64,000 nucleotides of DNA from Nostoc sp. NMS9 (GCF_017114995.1 NZ_JABXKL010000060.1:62001-126000); one strand, 5' to 3'; shown: positions 33,237 to 43,203, counted from the stretch's first letter. A program made the numbers and translations. The notes: generated from the sequence alone by a model not told the origin.

Positions 33237-34973
33237 ATGAAAGTCCGCTCTAGTTACTGGCAGCTGTTGCCTTATCTCTGGCCCCAATGGCCGCTGTTAA
33301 TTCGGGGATTGGCTTGTATTCTAGGATTTGTGTTATTCACCCTAGCAGTGCCCTATTTAGCAGGTCAGGTCTCTTTTTATCTTGGCCAGGGAAATGTTAA
33401 CCAGATTGCCTACTGGCTCGGACTAGCCACTTTAGTATTTTTGGTTCGAGGGCTTTGTCAATACGGGCAGAATGTCTTTATGATCGCTGCTGCTCTGAAC
33501 ATGGTTTTAAACTTGCGTAAGCGCGTTTATGCTCACCTGCACAAACTTGGATTAGATTACTTTGAAACCACACAGACGGGAGACCTGACTTATCGTCTGA
33601 CTGAAGATATTGATCGCGTCGGCGAGATTGTGGACAAGTTATCCCATCAGTTTCTTTCCAATTTGTTGCAGTTAATTGCGATTCCCATTTACATGCTCTA
33701 CCTGAATTGGCCGCTCACTCTTGCAGGTTTGATTTTGGCTCCTTTAATGGCTTGGTTGATCGGGCAATTTGGTCAGCGATTACTCGTGCTATCTCGCCAG
33801 AGCCAAAATCAGGTTTCCAATTTGTCGGCGATGCTAACTGAAGTATTTAGCGGGATTCGTGTCGTTCAGGCTTTTGCAGCCCAAGAATATGAAGTGAAGC
33901 GATTCAATAAAGAAGCAGAAATCAATCGCCAAGCTAAGTATCGCGCTCTACAACTTAAATCCATTCAGTTTCCCGTTGTCGGTTTTTTGGAAGCAGTTAG
34001 TATTATACTGCTGTTTTTATTAGGAGGATGGCAGATTTCTCAGAATCAGCTGACAGCTCAAGGGTTTATCAGTTTCTTAGCTGCTGTGGCTATACTGATT
34101 CAGCCAATCGACATGATGATTAGCAATTACAACGAGTACAAACAGACCGAAGCTTCTGTTGAACGCATCTTTGAACTGATGGCGAAGGAACCTAGTATCA
34201 GCGAAAAATCGAATGCTCAGGCAATGCCACGAGTTATGGGCAAGGTAGAGTATCGTCATGTTGATTTCGCCTACAATCCCGACCAGCCAGTTCTTAAGGA
34301 TCTCTGCCTAGACGCTTCTCCTGGTGATGTCATTGCCTTGGTTGGTTCTTCTGGAGCAGGCAAATCGACGTTAATTAATCTTTTACTTCGCTTTTATGAC
34401 CCTCAGAGGGGTCAAATTCTGGTTGATAATATTGATATTCGTGATGTCACGCTTACCAGCTTGCGCCATCAAATTGGCATTGTTCCCCAAGATGTTACTC
34501 TTTTTTCGGGAACGATCGCTGAAAATATCGGTTACGGTCAAGAAGAATTAGATTTAGCAGCGATTCAGGAAGCAGCCAAGATTGCCAACGCTCACTCCTT
34601 TATCACCCAGTTTTCCCAAGGTTATCATACCTGGGTGGGAGAGCGTGGAGTTAACCTATCAGGAGGACAACGCCAAAGATTAGCGATCGCCAGAGCAGTT
34701 GCCAACGATCCTCGAATTCTCATCCTGGATGAGGCCACCTCTGCCCTCGATTCTGAATCAGAAGCACTAGTTCAAGAAGCACTAGAACGAGTGATGCAAA
34801 ACCGTACCGTGTTTATTATCGCCCATCGCTTGAGCAGCGTTCGTCGGGCTGACTGCATTCTGGTAATCGAACAAGGACAGGTGGTTGAAGCTGGTACTCA
34901 CACCTCCCTCCTGTCTCAAGAAGGACGGTATGCCCGTTTTTACGCCCAACAGTTCTACTCTACAGATGAGTAA
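33237..34973 (+). CDS. ABC exporter, fused permease and ATPase (MsbA-like half transporter)
   Basis: The 578 residues form a half transporter that should work as a homodimer. Six membrane helices lie in residues ~15-310 (with YFETTQTGDLTYRLTEDIDRVGE as a coupling region). The ATPase follows: Walker A GSSGAGKST, Q-loop IVPQDVTLF, signature NLSGGQRQRLAIARA, Walker B ILILDEATSALDSES and H-loop IIAHRLSSV. The substrate cannot be read from sequence; a lipid or glycolipid is plausible given the LpxB-like neighbour. The stop codon is shared with the first base of a 123-bp MITE. Confidence 0.9.
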   Translation: MKVRSSYWQLLPYLWPQWPLLIRGLACILGFVLFTLAVPYLAGQVSFYLGQGNVNQIAYWLGLATLVFLVRGLCQYGQNVFMIAAALNMVLNLRKRVYAHLHKLGLDYFETTQTGDLTYRLTEDIDRVGEIVDKLSHQFLSNLLQLIAIPIYMLYLNWPLTLAGLILAPLMAWLIGQFGQRLLVLSRQSQNQVSNLSAMLTEVFSGIRVVQAFAAQEYEVKRFNKEAEINRQAKYRALQLKSIQFPVVGFLEAVSIILLFLLGGWQISQNQLTAQGFISFLAAVAILIQPIDMMISNYNEYKQTEASVERIFELMAKEPSISEKSNAQAMPRVMGKVEYRHVDFAYNPDQPVLKDLCLDASPGDVIALVGSSGAGKSTLINLLLRFYDPQRGQILVDNIDIRDVTLTSLRHQIGIVPQDVTLFSGTIAENIGYGQEELDLAAIQEAAKIANAHSFITQFSQGYHTWVGERGVNLSGGQRQRLAIARAVANDPRILILDEATSALDSESEALVQEALERVMQNRTVFIIAHRLSSVRRADCILVIEQGQVVEAGTHTSLLSQEGRYARFYAQQFYSTDE

Positions 34974-35095
34974 TATCATGTCCGGCTAATTAGTTATAAT
35001 TCCCTTTCTCTATGCAGAAAGCCCAAAAACCCATCCCCTCTGCACCTCTGCCCCTGGAGCGGTCTTAATGATAAGTCTTTAACCGGACATGATAT
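34973..35095. mobile_element. 123-bp MITE, forward copy
   Basis: The 13-bp terminal inverted repeats are ATATCATGTCCGG and CCGGACATGATAT. The full element is identical, in reverse orientation, to 56242-56364. It carries no ORF. Confidence 0.9.
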
Positions 35096-35152
35096 AAGGG
35101 ATTGTCAAACTGTCGGTTCGCTCATTTGATAAAATCTATTTTAAAGAATTAT

Positions 35153-36361
35153 TCAAATCAATATCCCAGCAATACAAGCGGTGATAAAACCCGCTAACAA
35201 TCCGCCAATCATTGACCTTACACCCATACGAGCTAAGTCATGCTGGCGATTAGGTGCTATCCCCGCAATGCCGCCAATGGTAATACCAATTGAACCTATA
35301 TTTGCAAAATTACATAATGCGTAAGTTGTAATAATTACTGCGCGTTGAGAGATTTTTCCACTTTCAATTAGTGCCTTCAAATCCAAAAAAGCAATAAACT
35401 CATTGAGAATTGTTTTTGTACCCAATAAAGCCCCAACTTGCCGACAATCAGCCCAAGGTACGCCCATTAGCCATGCTACGGGAGCCATGAGAAAAGACAA
35501 AATCCACTGCAATGAGAGTTGCTGTAAGCCTACAAATGCCCCTAACCATCCTAAAAGTGCATTCAGGGCAGCCAATAATCCCAAAAAGGCGATAATTATC
35601 ACCCCCACGTTAACTGCTAGCTTCACGCCGTCAATTGCTCCGGTAGTAGCAGCATCAATTACATTTACATAATTGGTTTCTACATACGCTTTTGCCTTAC
35701 CAGCCGTCTCTGATACTTCTGTTTCGGGGTAAAGTAATTTTGATACTACTAACGATGTAGGAGCAGTCATAAAGAAAGCAGCAATTAGGTGTTCTGTTGG
35801 TAGCCCAAAGGAAAGATATGCCCCTAGTACTCCACCGGCTATTGTGGCAAAACCACTCGTCATCACGGCATGGAGTTCCGATTGCGTCATATTCGCTATA
35901 TAAGGTTTAACCATCAGGGCCGACTCTGTTGGCCCCAAAAAGATGTTACCTGCACAGGATAAAGATTCAGAACCTGATGTTTTCATCGTCTTCATCATTA
36001 CCCACGCCATCACGTTTACGACTCGCTGTAAAATACCGTAGTAATACAAGACGCTGATGAAGGCAGAGAAAAAGATAATTGTCGGCAGCACTTGGAAAGC
36101 AAAGAAATGATCCTTAAAATTTTCTCCAAAGACAAATTTGGCACCAACATCAGAAAATGCTAAAAATTGGCTGACAATATCTCCCAGAGATTTAAACACA
36201 GTCAAACCCCAAGGAGTTTTAAGAATCAATAGTGCAAACACAAATTCCAATCCCAAACCCCACGTCACTATTCGCCAACGCACCGCACGACGATTAATAG
36301 AAAAGGCGTAGGATATACTGATAAAAACTAAAATTCCCAACGCAGAAATGATGCGTTCCAT
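35153..36361 (-). CDS. NupC-type concentrative nucleoside transporter
   Basis: This 402-residue membrane protein of the CNT family should import nucleosides by proton or sodium symport. Signature regions are VLPTIIFFSAFISVLYYYG, GNIFLGPTESALMVKPYI, the GFATIAGGVLGAY loop and the core ICNFANIGSIGI-like segment ALCNFANIGSIGITIGGIAGIAPNR (read in two parts). The length is normal. No operon partner is seen; it is convergent with the ABC exporter and separated from it by the MITE. Confidence 0.9.
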   Translation of the reverse strand: MERIISALGILVFISISYAFSINRRAVRWRIVTWGLGLEFVFALLILKTPWGLTVFKSLGDIVSQFLAFSDVGAKFVFGENFKDHFFAFQVLPTIIFFSAFISVLYYYGILQRVVNVMAWVMMKTMKTSGSESLSCAGNIFLGPTESALMVKPYIANMTQSELHAVMTSGFATIAGGVLGAYLSFGLPTEHLIAAFFMTAPTSLVVSKLLYPETEVSETAGKAKAYVETNYVNVIDAATTGAIDGVKLAVNVGVIIIAFLGLLAALNALLGWLGAFVGLQQLSLQWILSFLMAPVAWLMGVPWADCRQVGALLGTKTILNEFIAFLDLKALIESGKISQRAVIITTYALCNFANIGSIGITIGGIAGIAPNRQHDLARMGVRSMIGGLLAGFITACIAGILI

Positions 36362-36619
36362 GATTACTCCCGGAAATGTATCGCTAAGGCACTTGGTCTC
36401 AAAGCATACACAAAAATTCGCCTTTTTTGTGATTTTGTAGTCAATTACTAGAGTTTTGATGCTGTAAATAAGAATTTAGCGATCGCACATTTATATCTTG
36501 TTACAAAATTCTCTTCCCAAACGTTCAGCACATTTGTATTAATGGGAACAATCAATGTGAACAGGAAAAAATTAATCTTGTAGAAAAAAACTATGGTGGC
36601 ACTAACCGGTTATCAAATA
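36362..36619. other. Intergenic upstream of nupC
   Basis: No gene is visible. This should contain the nupC promoter on the minus strand. One HIP1-like site (GCGATCGC) lies near 36480. Confidence 0.4.
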
Positions 36620-37089
36620 CAGGACTTACGCAACTTTCACAAGCAATGGCGCGGTGTAACCGCGCCGCGCGTCAAGCAACTACGCGATAAACATAGGAAC
36701 AGCCGGACGTTTTAGTTGCTGAACTAAATAATTTGATAACAATCCATGCTTAATTTGATAGATTGTTTGACCAGTTTTATAAGCTAAATCTTTGAGCCTA
36801 AGCCAGACTAAAATAGTGCGAGGCTTTCATGATTTCTTTGAATACGAGCCTTACGGCATTGAATCATGTCAATGCCAGTCAATTGCTTTAATTCAAAGGT
36901 GTTACTCCTCAACTTGCAATCGTTCCTTACACACTTTTTGTACAACGTCCGTTTTTCTCATAATTTGAAGAATACTGACACAGCCGATTATTGTTACTAA
37001 TTTCAGCAATTACCTGTGGTACCCCATTTTCATATAGTACATAAATACTATAAAATAGCGATCGCACTGTGCCAGTTGCGTAAGTCCTG
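36620..37089 (-). mobile_element. Decayed insertion sequence with intact 16-bp ends
   Basis: CAGGACTTACGCAACT (36620-36635) and AGTTGCGTAAGTCCTG (37074-37089) are perfect terminal inverted repeats. Between them, minus-strand frames encode pieces of a DDE transposase C-terminus: LTGIDMIQCRKARIQRNH in one frame, then, after a frameshift, KDLAYKTGQTIYQIKHGLL and VQQLKRPAVPM ending near 36680. The wording resembles cyanobacterial IS4/IS701-type transposases. Most of the gene is missing, so the element cannot move itself. Confidence 0.8.
36680..36930 (-). pseudogene. Transposase C-terminal fragment, frameshifted
   Basis: This is the coding remnant inside the decayed IS. Two reading frames must be joined to follow the protein, and the catalytic N-terminal part is absent. 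Confidence 0.75.
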
Positions 37090-37227
37090 TGAAGTTGGAA
37101 GCCCCGCCTTCAAGCGTTCGCGCCAGCGTGCCGTAGGCAAGCCTTGGCGGGGTAGTTCACAATTACCTCTCTTGGCGTGGGTAGCCAAAGCTAAGATGGC
37201 GGCTCTTTGACTCTATATTCTCTACCT

Positions 37228-40200
37228 TCACCAAGGATTACCAACCATTGTAAATCCAGCCCAATAATAAGGATGTATAAGTGATTCATCAGCACTGTCA
37301 GCAGGTAAAGGCAAATTCCCAACTATTCCTAAACCTTGCACTTGTCCATCCTTTACATAAATTTGCCCTTTGACCATAGCTACCTGAGCCTGTCTGAGAG
37401 CTTCTGCTTTAATTGGCGCTGTCTTTAAGTTCTCATAAAATTTTGTCATCAACGCTGCTGTGCCAGCATCATTAACCGACCAAAGACTAGCAACACTAGT
37501 TTTCACACCTGCCAGCACTGCTAAACCCGCAAATCCCAGTTCGGATTCTTCATCCCCTAAAGCTGTTCTACAAGCACTCAGCACCAGCATTTCAACTTCA
37601 GGTTCATTCAAGCGCAACTGTCGTAATTGGTTCAAGCGTAACTTGTCTTCCCACAGTTGAATATAGGAATTACTTAAAGCACCAGTAGCAAAATCGGCAT
37701 GGGTTGCCATGTGAATAATTCCAAAAGGTTGTTGGCGGCGGATTGTTTTGAGATTTTCTAAGGTGGCTTGCTTGTCTAACAATAATTTGCCCTGCCAGAG
37801 TTTAGATACTAGTGTTGATAACTCAAGGGGGACTGCTGGTAAAGGCTCTTGTCCCTGAGTACTCTGAGAAACCCCCAGCGCTAAAATTTGAGATTTTTTT
37901 ATGTCTTTATAGAGGGTATTAGTCAAACTAAGACTAGGCATTAAGCCAATGCTGTATTTTTCTACTAGAAATCCCTTACCATCGTGAAGTGCTGCCATTG
38001 GGGTTGAACGTAACCCAATGTCTGGTAAAAAGACCAGATTGTTGATTCCTCTCGCCTGTAAATCTGCCTCTAGTGGTGCAATAATCCAGCGATAAAGTTG
38101 TTGAGATGAACGCAAATAACCGGTGCGACGACGGTTTTGTGGACTAACGATTTGGTCACGAAATTCTTGAGCTACTTGGAGAACTTTGGCTTTAGTTGTT
38201 TCTGGGATGCGCTTGCGGATAGGATCGCCTTTTCCGGTTACTACTACTATTTCTAGTTGGTCACTATCCTTTTCTCCTATGGTATTTAACTGTTTCGTAA
38301 ATTTTTTAGCTTTGCCTAAATTTACCTCTGGTAGAATTTCCACAGGGACAAAACTGATGTAGATAAATGCAGGTTTTACACCAGTAGCTTCTTCAATTTT
38401 GCGAGCAATTTCTTTGGCATCATCTAGGGTTTTGATTCTAGGGCTGGGTATGCCTAAATGGTCGGCAAAATCATCTGTGAAATTGTCTTCGGGAGTGGGG
38501 TCGGTATTAAGAACGGGGTTATCAATCTTAGGATTATTGGGGACAGGGTTATTTGGTTTATCTGGTAGATTGCATTGGAATGTGCAGGGGTCAGGATTCG
38601 GAGTATCAGGATTCGGAGTAAAAGTCGGGGTAGGAATTGGGGTAGGAATTGGGGTAGGAGTCTGACTGACGTTGATTCCTATCTGTACAGGTGCAGAAGA
38701 GGAAACGCCGTCATTTGCACTAATTACAAAGGCATTTAGTGACCCATTCGTATCTGCTAGAGGTGTGTATACCAAAGTATCGCCGCTAGATAAGGTAGTA
38801 ATACCAGGGATGACAGGAAGTCCATTCACAGTCAGATTTCCCGTATTCACCAGATCAACCTTGATGGAGGTGATGTCATTATTAGCATCGCTGATCAGTG
38901 GAGCCAAACTAGAGAACGTCAAGGTCACTGGTTGATTAGTCTGGGTATCGGGTAGCGATGAGTTTGCCGTTAATGTTGGCGGGGTGTTAACGGAAGTAAT
39001 GGTGATGCCGGTTGGTGTGCCGCTAGCATCTCCACCATTAGGCAAGACTGGAAAGTTCCCAGAAGGAATGATTGAACTCCCTCCTGCATTAATTGTTGCG
39101 GCTATGCCATTGACACTCGTTGCATCACCTACGACAAATGGGACATTATCTGCGCCACCATCATGTCGAATTGTGACAGTACCTCCTACAGGAGGCGCAA
39201 AGCTATTAACAATCACGAAAGGTTCAACGATCGCAGCAATACCAACTTCTCCCCCCTCATCAGGATTGTCAATAACATCAGGATTGTCAATAAAAACTCC
39301 TCCGGTAGCGATCGTCTCACCTGTAGAAGTTATCCCTGTCCCTTGAACCAAACCGTTTGTTAACACTTGCACATTGCCACCTTTGACAATGTTTGCATCA
39401 CCAATATTTGTTGCGCCCCTAGTGTCAATGCTGCTAAAACGAATTGTGCTGCCAGCAGTATTCGTAGTTTGTAGAGTAACGTTGCCACCTGTAGCGCTTG
39501 CATCACCATCCACTCCAGTCGCACTTGCTGAGGCATCAATAGCCCCATTAACGGTGATATTATCTCTGGCAGTTAAACTAATCGCGCCAGCAGTGCCGAT
39601 AAAATCGCCACCTCCTTCCTTGACTACAGATGAGTTAATTGCTCCTGTGGTAATACTGCCGCCTGTGGTTGTTGCGACTACATCGCCAGCCCTACCTGAG
39701 CCATTAGCATCATTTGAAGAAGAGTTAATAGTACCTGTGAAGATGTTGCCTGCGGCAGTCAAACTTACTGTTCCCGCATCTGTAATAATAATGCCACCAT
39801 ATCCAAATCCAGAAAACCCTTGAATATTGTTAGTGTTTAGGTTATTTAGGGTAATTGCACCATTTGTGCTTTGGACTGTAATATTACCCGCAGAGTAGCC
39901 CTGACTACTGGCAATAATGTTGCCCGCAATGATATCACCACTCGCAAACAAGGTTATATTGCCACTATTCCCACTTACATCACCATCCACTCCAGTAGCG
40001 CTTGCTGAGGCATCAATAGCCCCATTAACGGTGATATTATCTCTGGCAGTTAAGCTGACCGCGCCAGCTGCGCCGATAAAATCGCCACCTCCTTCCTTAA
40101 CTACAGATGAGTTAATTGCTCCTGTGGTAATACTGCCGCCTGTGGTTGTTGCGACTACATCGCCAGCCCTACCTGAGCCATTAGCATCATTTGAAGAAGA

Positions 40201-42885
40201 GTTAATAGTACCTGTGAAGATGTTGCCTGCGGCAGTCAAACTTACTGTTCCCGCATCTGTAATAATAATGCCACCATATCCAAATCCAGAAAACCCTTGA
40301 ATATTGTTAGTGTTTAGGTTATTTAGGGTAATTGCACCATTTGTGCTTTGGACTGTAATATTACCCGCAGAGTAGCCCTGACCACTGGCAATAATGTTGC
40401 CCGCAGTGATATTGCTAGTTGCAAACAAGGTTACATTGCCACTATTCCCACTAGTTCTACTTGTATTTAAATTTCCCAGCGATAAGCTAGCTCCTGAAAT
40501 GTTAATCGCTCCTCCAGTTGTCTGGATTGTGTTGGTGGGATTGACAAAGTTTACAGAACCAGTTTGTGAGGACAGGTTAAAGCTTCCACCACCCAAGTTT
40601 AATGTAGCGATACCAGGAGTAGTCACTAAGGGCGTATCCCCGGTGATGTCATTGATGGTAATGTTGCCTGTGGCTTGTAAGTTGATATTTGTACCTGAAG
40701 CTGCGATCGCACCCCAAGAAACAGTATTAGCCCCAATATCTGCATTGTTAAAGGCAATATTGCCTGCTGTGGCATCAAATGTCCCTGTCCCACCATCGAT
40801 AATGGTCAATGTGCTGGGGTCTAGCAATAAAGTGCCAAAGTTGCCATTAACGGCTGAAGTATCTACCAAACCGTTGAAGGTCAAGAAATTTTTGCCTGAT
40901 ACTTCTACAAAACCACCATTGCCAGCATTTGCTCCTCCACGAGCCGAAATGTTACCAAAAAACTTGGTTGTGTCGTTACCCCAAACAATTACCCGTCCGC
41001 CATTTCCATTCAAATTGCTATTAGCATTAATGACGGATTTTGAGTCTACATAAGTCCGATCTGCATTGGGTAAAGTCCCCTTACCTTGATAATCTCCACC
41101 AATTAGCACAGTACCGCCGCCATTGTTTCCAGAGGCGTTAATATTGGCATCAATCACCGCGACTTTTTTACCCAAAGCAGTTACAGTACCGCCTGTTTGA
41201 CTCGCTGCATTCACTGTCCCAGAAACAATCGTTGTACCTGGAGTTGTGGGAATTATTACATTAGAGCCTGTTAATTTTACCGTTCCATCAGGATTGGCAG
41301 TTAACCCTGTGTTACCAACTGTCAGCAGTTCTGGTAAAGAGGCGATGGGAATTGTCCAGTTATTGGGTTGGTTGCTACTAGAGGCGAGGGGCTGAATTTC
41401 TAGACTTAAAAGATTTCCTGGCTGACTAAGACGCACCCAATTTTGTCCTGGTACTGATGTAACGGCAATCTGCCCTCCAGGTGCTGAAAGTTGCCCGGTG
41501 TTGATTACATTTCCAGCTAATAAATTCAAATTTTGCCCAGTACCTACTGCCAAATTTCCAGCATTTGCGATCGCTCCTGGCTGGTTTGTACTAAAGGCAA
41601 ATCCGTTGGGGTTTCCCACTAAAGCATTGTAGTCATTCACACCAATGGCGTTAAACCAACTGCTGCCGAAGCCAATGCCGTTAGCTGTTGTCACCGTAAA
41701 AGTACCAGGCACATTTAAACTAGCGTTTGCTCCAAAAATAAATCCGGCTGGATTCATCAAGAAAAGGTTAGCATTGCCACCTGTCACTTGAATTAAACCA
41801 TTGATAACCGAGGCATTCCCGCCTGTAATTCGACCAAGAATATTTTGCAGCGCCGGACTAGCTTGAAAGTTGGCGATTTGTTCTGGTGAAATCCCAAATT
41901 GTTGAAAGCTGTGAAAGAGGTTTGCACCATCTTTAGAAGTTGTGCCGCCAGTGATATCAAGTCGATTGCCGTTTGGTGTAACAATTGTGTTTGTGCCATC
42001 GGCAGCAGGAACTATTTGTTGTGCTTGGGCTAATCTGGGACTTACCAGCGAGGCAATAACTAGGACTGAAGCGGCGATATTAGACAATAAAGATTTTTTG
42101 CGCCGCAATATAAAGCGACCTGTGGGCAATTCTACATCGATTTGTAACTTATCTGCTAATCCGCGTCGCCAAAGTGCTTGAGCGATCGCTCGCTTAGACC
42201 AGAGGATTTGTTCTGTTCTTTTGGTGACAGAGATGCTTTGAGAATGATTCCGGTAGAGGTAGAGTGGCTCTGGAACTCGGCGCACTTGGGCTACTTCTGA
42301 AAGTCGCAGACATAGGTCATAGTCTTGGGCACAGAGGAACGACTTGTTAACACCTCCCACCCGGTCGTAAACCCACCGTCGAATCAAGCGGAAGTGAAAC
42401 GTCATGAAGTTTACTAAAAGACCTTCTGGGGAATAGGGAATGGCACAGCGATGACCGTAACCGATCACTTTGCTGTCTCGATCAATATTTAAGTAATCGG
42501 TGTAAACAAATCCTGTATCTGGATGGCTGTTGAGGACTTTAGCAGTTTGGGCAAGGGCAGTGGGGGCTAGGATATCATCACTGTCTACCAGACCGATGTA
42601 AGTGCCATTAGTTAGGTTGATTGCTGCTTTAAGTGCCGCCGTATATCCTTGATTGTGTGCTTGGACTAGCCGCACTCGCCCATCTTGTTGAGCATAATTG
42701 TTTGCGATCGTCACCGATCTGTCTGTAGAGCCATCATCCCAAATTAGTAGCTCAAAGTCTTGCCATGTCTGCGCTAAGACGCTAGCGATCGCTTCTTCAA
42801 GGTAAGACTCCCGGTTGTAATTGACGATGACAATGGAAATCAGTGGTGACATCGAAGTTTTCCCAAGTTTTCTACCTGTTACCAC
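37228..42885 (-). CDS. TpsA-like exoprotein fusion: GT2 glycosyltransferase, FHA secretion domain, beta-helix, CHAT protease
   Basis: This single 1885-residue frame has four parts. Residues ~12-255 are a GT2 glycosyltransferase (ISIVIVNYNRESYLEEAI, WDDGSTDRS, LVDSDD). At ~260-291 an RRKK start, hydrophobic core and AQAQQ form a typical signal peptide. Residues ~292-420 are a haemagglutination-type TPS secretion domain with LFLMNPAGFIFGA. A repeat-rich beta-helix (with a 159-residue tandem duplication), an Ig/cadherin-like segment and a Pro/Thr linker follow. The C-terminal ~330 residues are a caspase-like CHAT domain with His in IIHMATHADF and Cys in LVLSACRTAL. TTG at 42108 would start translation exactly at the signal peptide. 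The divergent neighbour is the matching TpsB pore. Confidence 0.88.
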   Translation of the reverse strand: MVTGRKLGKTSMSPLISIVIVNYNRESYLEEAIASVLAQTWQDFELLIWDDGSTDRSVTIANNYAQQDGRVRLVQAHNQGYTAALKAAINLTNGTYIGLVDSDDILAPTALAQTAKVLNSHPDTGFVYTDYLNIDRDSKVIGYGHRCAIPYSPEGLLVNFMTFHFRLIRRWVYDRVGGVNKSFLCAQDYDLCLRLSEVAQVRRVPEPLYLYRNHSQSISVTKRTEQILWSKRAIAQALWRRGLADKLQIDVELPTGRFILRRKKSLLSNIAASVLVIASLVSPRLAQAQQIVPAADGTNTIVTPNGNRLDITGGTTSKDGANLFHSFQQFGISPEQIANFQASPALQNILGRITGGNASVINGLIQVTGGNANLFLMNPAGFIFGANASLNVPGTFTVTTANGIGFGSSWFNAIGVNDYNALVGNPNGFAFSTNQPGAIANAGNLAVGTGQNLNLLAGNVINTGQLSAPGGQIAVTSVPGQNWVRLSQPGNLLSLEIQPLASSSNQPNNWTIPIASLPELLTVGNTGLTANPDGTVKLTGSNVIIPTTPGTTIVSGTVNAASQTGGTVTALGKKVAVIDANINASGNNGGGTVLIGGDYQGKGTLPNADRTYVDSKSVINANSNLNGNGGRVIVWGNDTTKFFGNISARGGANAGNGGFVEVSGKNFLTFNGLVDTSAVNGNFGTLLLDPSTLTIIDGGTGTFDATAGNIAFNNADIGANTVSWGAIAASGTNINLQATGNITINDITGDTPLVTTPGIATLNLGGGSFNLSSQTGSVNFVNPTNTIQTTGGAINISGASLSLGNLNTSRTSGNSGNVTLFATSNITAGNIIASGQGYSAGNITVQSTNGAITLNNLNTNNIQGFSGFGYGGIIITDAGTVSLTAAGNIFTGTINSSSNDANGSGRAGDVVATTTGGSITTGAINSSVVKEGGGDFIGAAGAVSLTARDNITVNGAIDASASATGVDGDVSGNSGNITLFASGDIIAGNIIASSQGYSAGNITVQSTNGAITLNNLNTNNIQGFSGFGYGGIIITDAGTVSLTAAGNIFTGTINSSSNDANGSGRAGDVVATTTGGSITTGAINSSVVKEGGGDFIGTAGAISLTARDNITVNGAIDASASATGVDGDASATGGNVTLQTTNTAGSTIRFSSIDTRGATNIGDANIVKGGNVQVLTNGLVQGTGITSTGETIATGGVFIDNPDVIDNPDEGGEVGIAAIVEPFVIVNSFAPPVGGTVTIRHDGGADNVPFVVGDATSVNGIAATINAGGSSIIPSGNFPVLPNGGDASGTPTGITITSVNTPPTLTANSSLPDTQTNQPVTLTFSSLAPLISDANNDITSIKVDLVNTGNLTVNGLPVIPGITTLSSGDTLVYTPLADTNGSLNAFVISANDGVSSSAPVQIGINVSQTPTPIPTPIPTPTFTPNPDTPNPDPCTFQCNLPDKPNNPVPNNPKIDNPVLNTDPTPEDNFTDDFADHLGIPSPRIKTLDDAKEIARKIEEATGVKPAFIYISFVPVEILPEVNLGKAKKFTKQLNTIGEKDSDQLEIVVVTGKGDPIRKRIPETTKAKVLQVAQEFRDQIVSPQNRRRTGYLRSSQQLYRWIIAPLEADLQARGINNLVFLPDIGLRSTPMAALHDGKGFLVEKYSIGLMPSLSLTNTLYKDIKKSQILALGVSQSTQGQEPLPAVPLELSTLVSKLWQGKLLLDKQATLENLKTIRRQQPFGIIHMATHADFATGALSNSYIQLWEDKLRLNQLRQLRLNEPEVEMLVLSACRTALGDEESELGFAGLAVLAGVKTSVASLWSVNDAGTAALMTKFYENLKTAPIKAEALRQAQVAMVKGQIYVKDGQVQGLGIVGNLPLPADSADESLIHPYYWAGFTMVGNPW
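39501..40454. repeat. Tandem 477-bp duplication inside tpsA
   Basis: CATCACCATCCACTCCAGT begins at 39501 and again at 39978, and the two 477-bp units are nearly identical over their full length. Each encodes 159 residues of beta-helix, so the frame is kept. The near-identity implies a recent duplication or ongoing gene conversion. Confidence 0.9.
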
Positions 42886-42999
42886 AATATAATGCTAGGG
42901 ACTATTACTTAGAAAAAATCGCTGTTAATTATAGTTGTAGTTACAAATCTTTTGAAATCTGAATGTCAAAAATATGATATTGAAATATTCAGAAGAGAA

Positions 43000-43030
43000 G
43001 GCAGGAGGCAGAGGGCAGGAGGCAGCAGGA
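43000..43030. repeat. STRR-like GGCAGGA repeat (inverted partner)
   Basis: Imperfect GGCAGGA heptamers complementary to the array at 43162-43203. Together they could pair into a long hairpin between tpsA and tpsB. Confidence 0.7.
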
Positions 43031-43161
43031 AAGAAGTATGATTGATTATTTTATTTCTGGGTATAAAACCTAGTTTCAAAACAAGAATTGTATTGAAACG
43101 CTAGCAAAAGAGACAAAGCCTTCACAGCCTAAGTCCCACATTTTAAACATAGGTTACTCTA

Positions 43162-43203
43162 CCTCCTGCCTCCTGCCTCCTGCCTCCTGCCTCCTGCCTC
43201 CTG
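43162..43203. repeat. Heptanucleotide STRR, six CCTCCTG units
   Basis: Six exact tandem copies of CCTCCTG lie 64 bp before the tpsB start codon, in the 381-bp tpsA-tpsB spacer, which holds no gene. Confidence 0.95.

Noticed and set aside
38399-41053. Several long plus-strand ORFs (up to 219 residues) opposite tpsA
   Set aside because: They are antisense shadows of the repetitive beta-helix coding sequence; the minus frame has clear domains.
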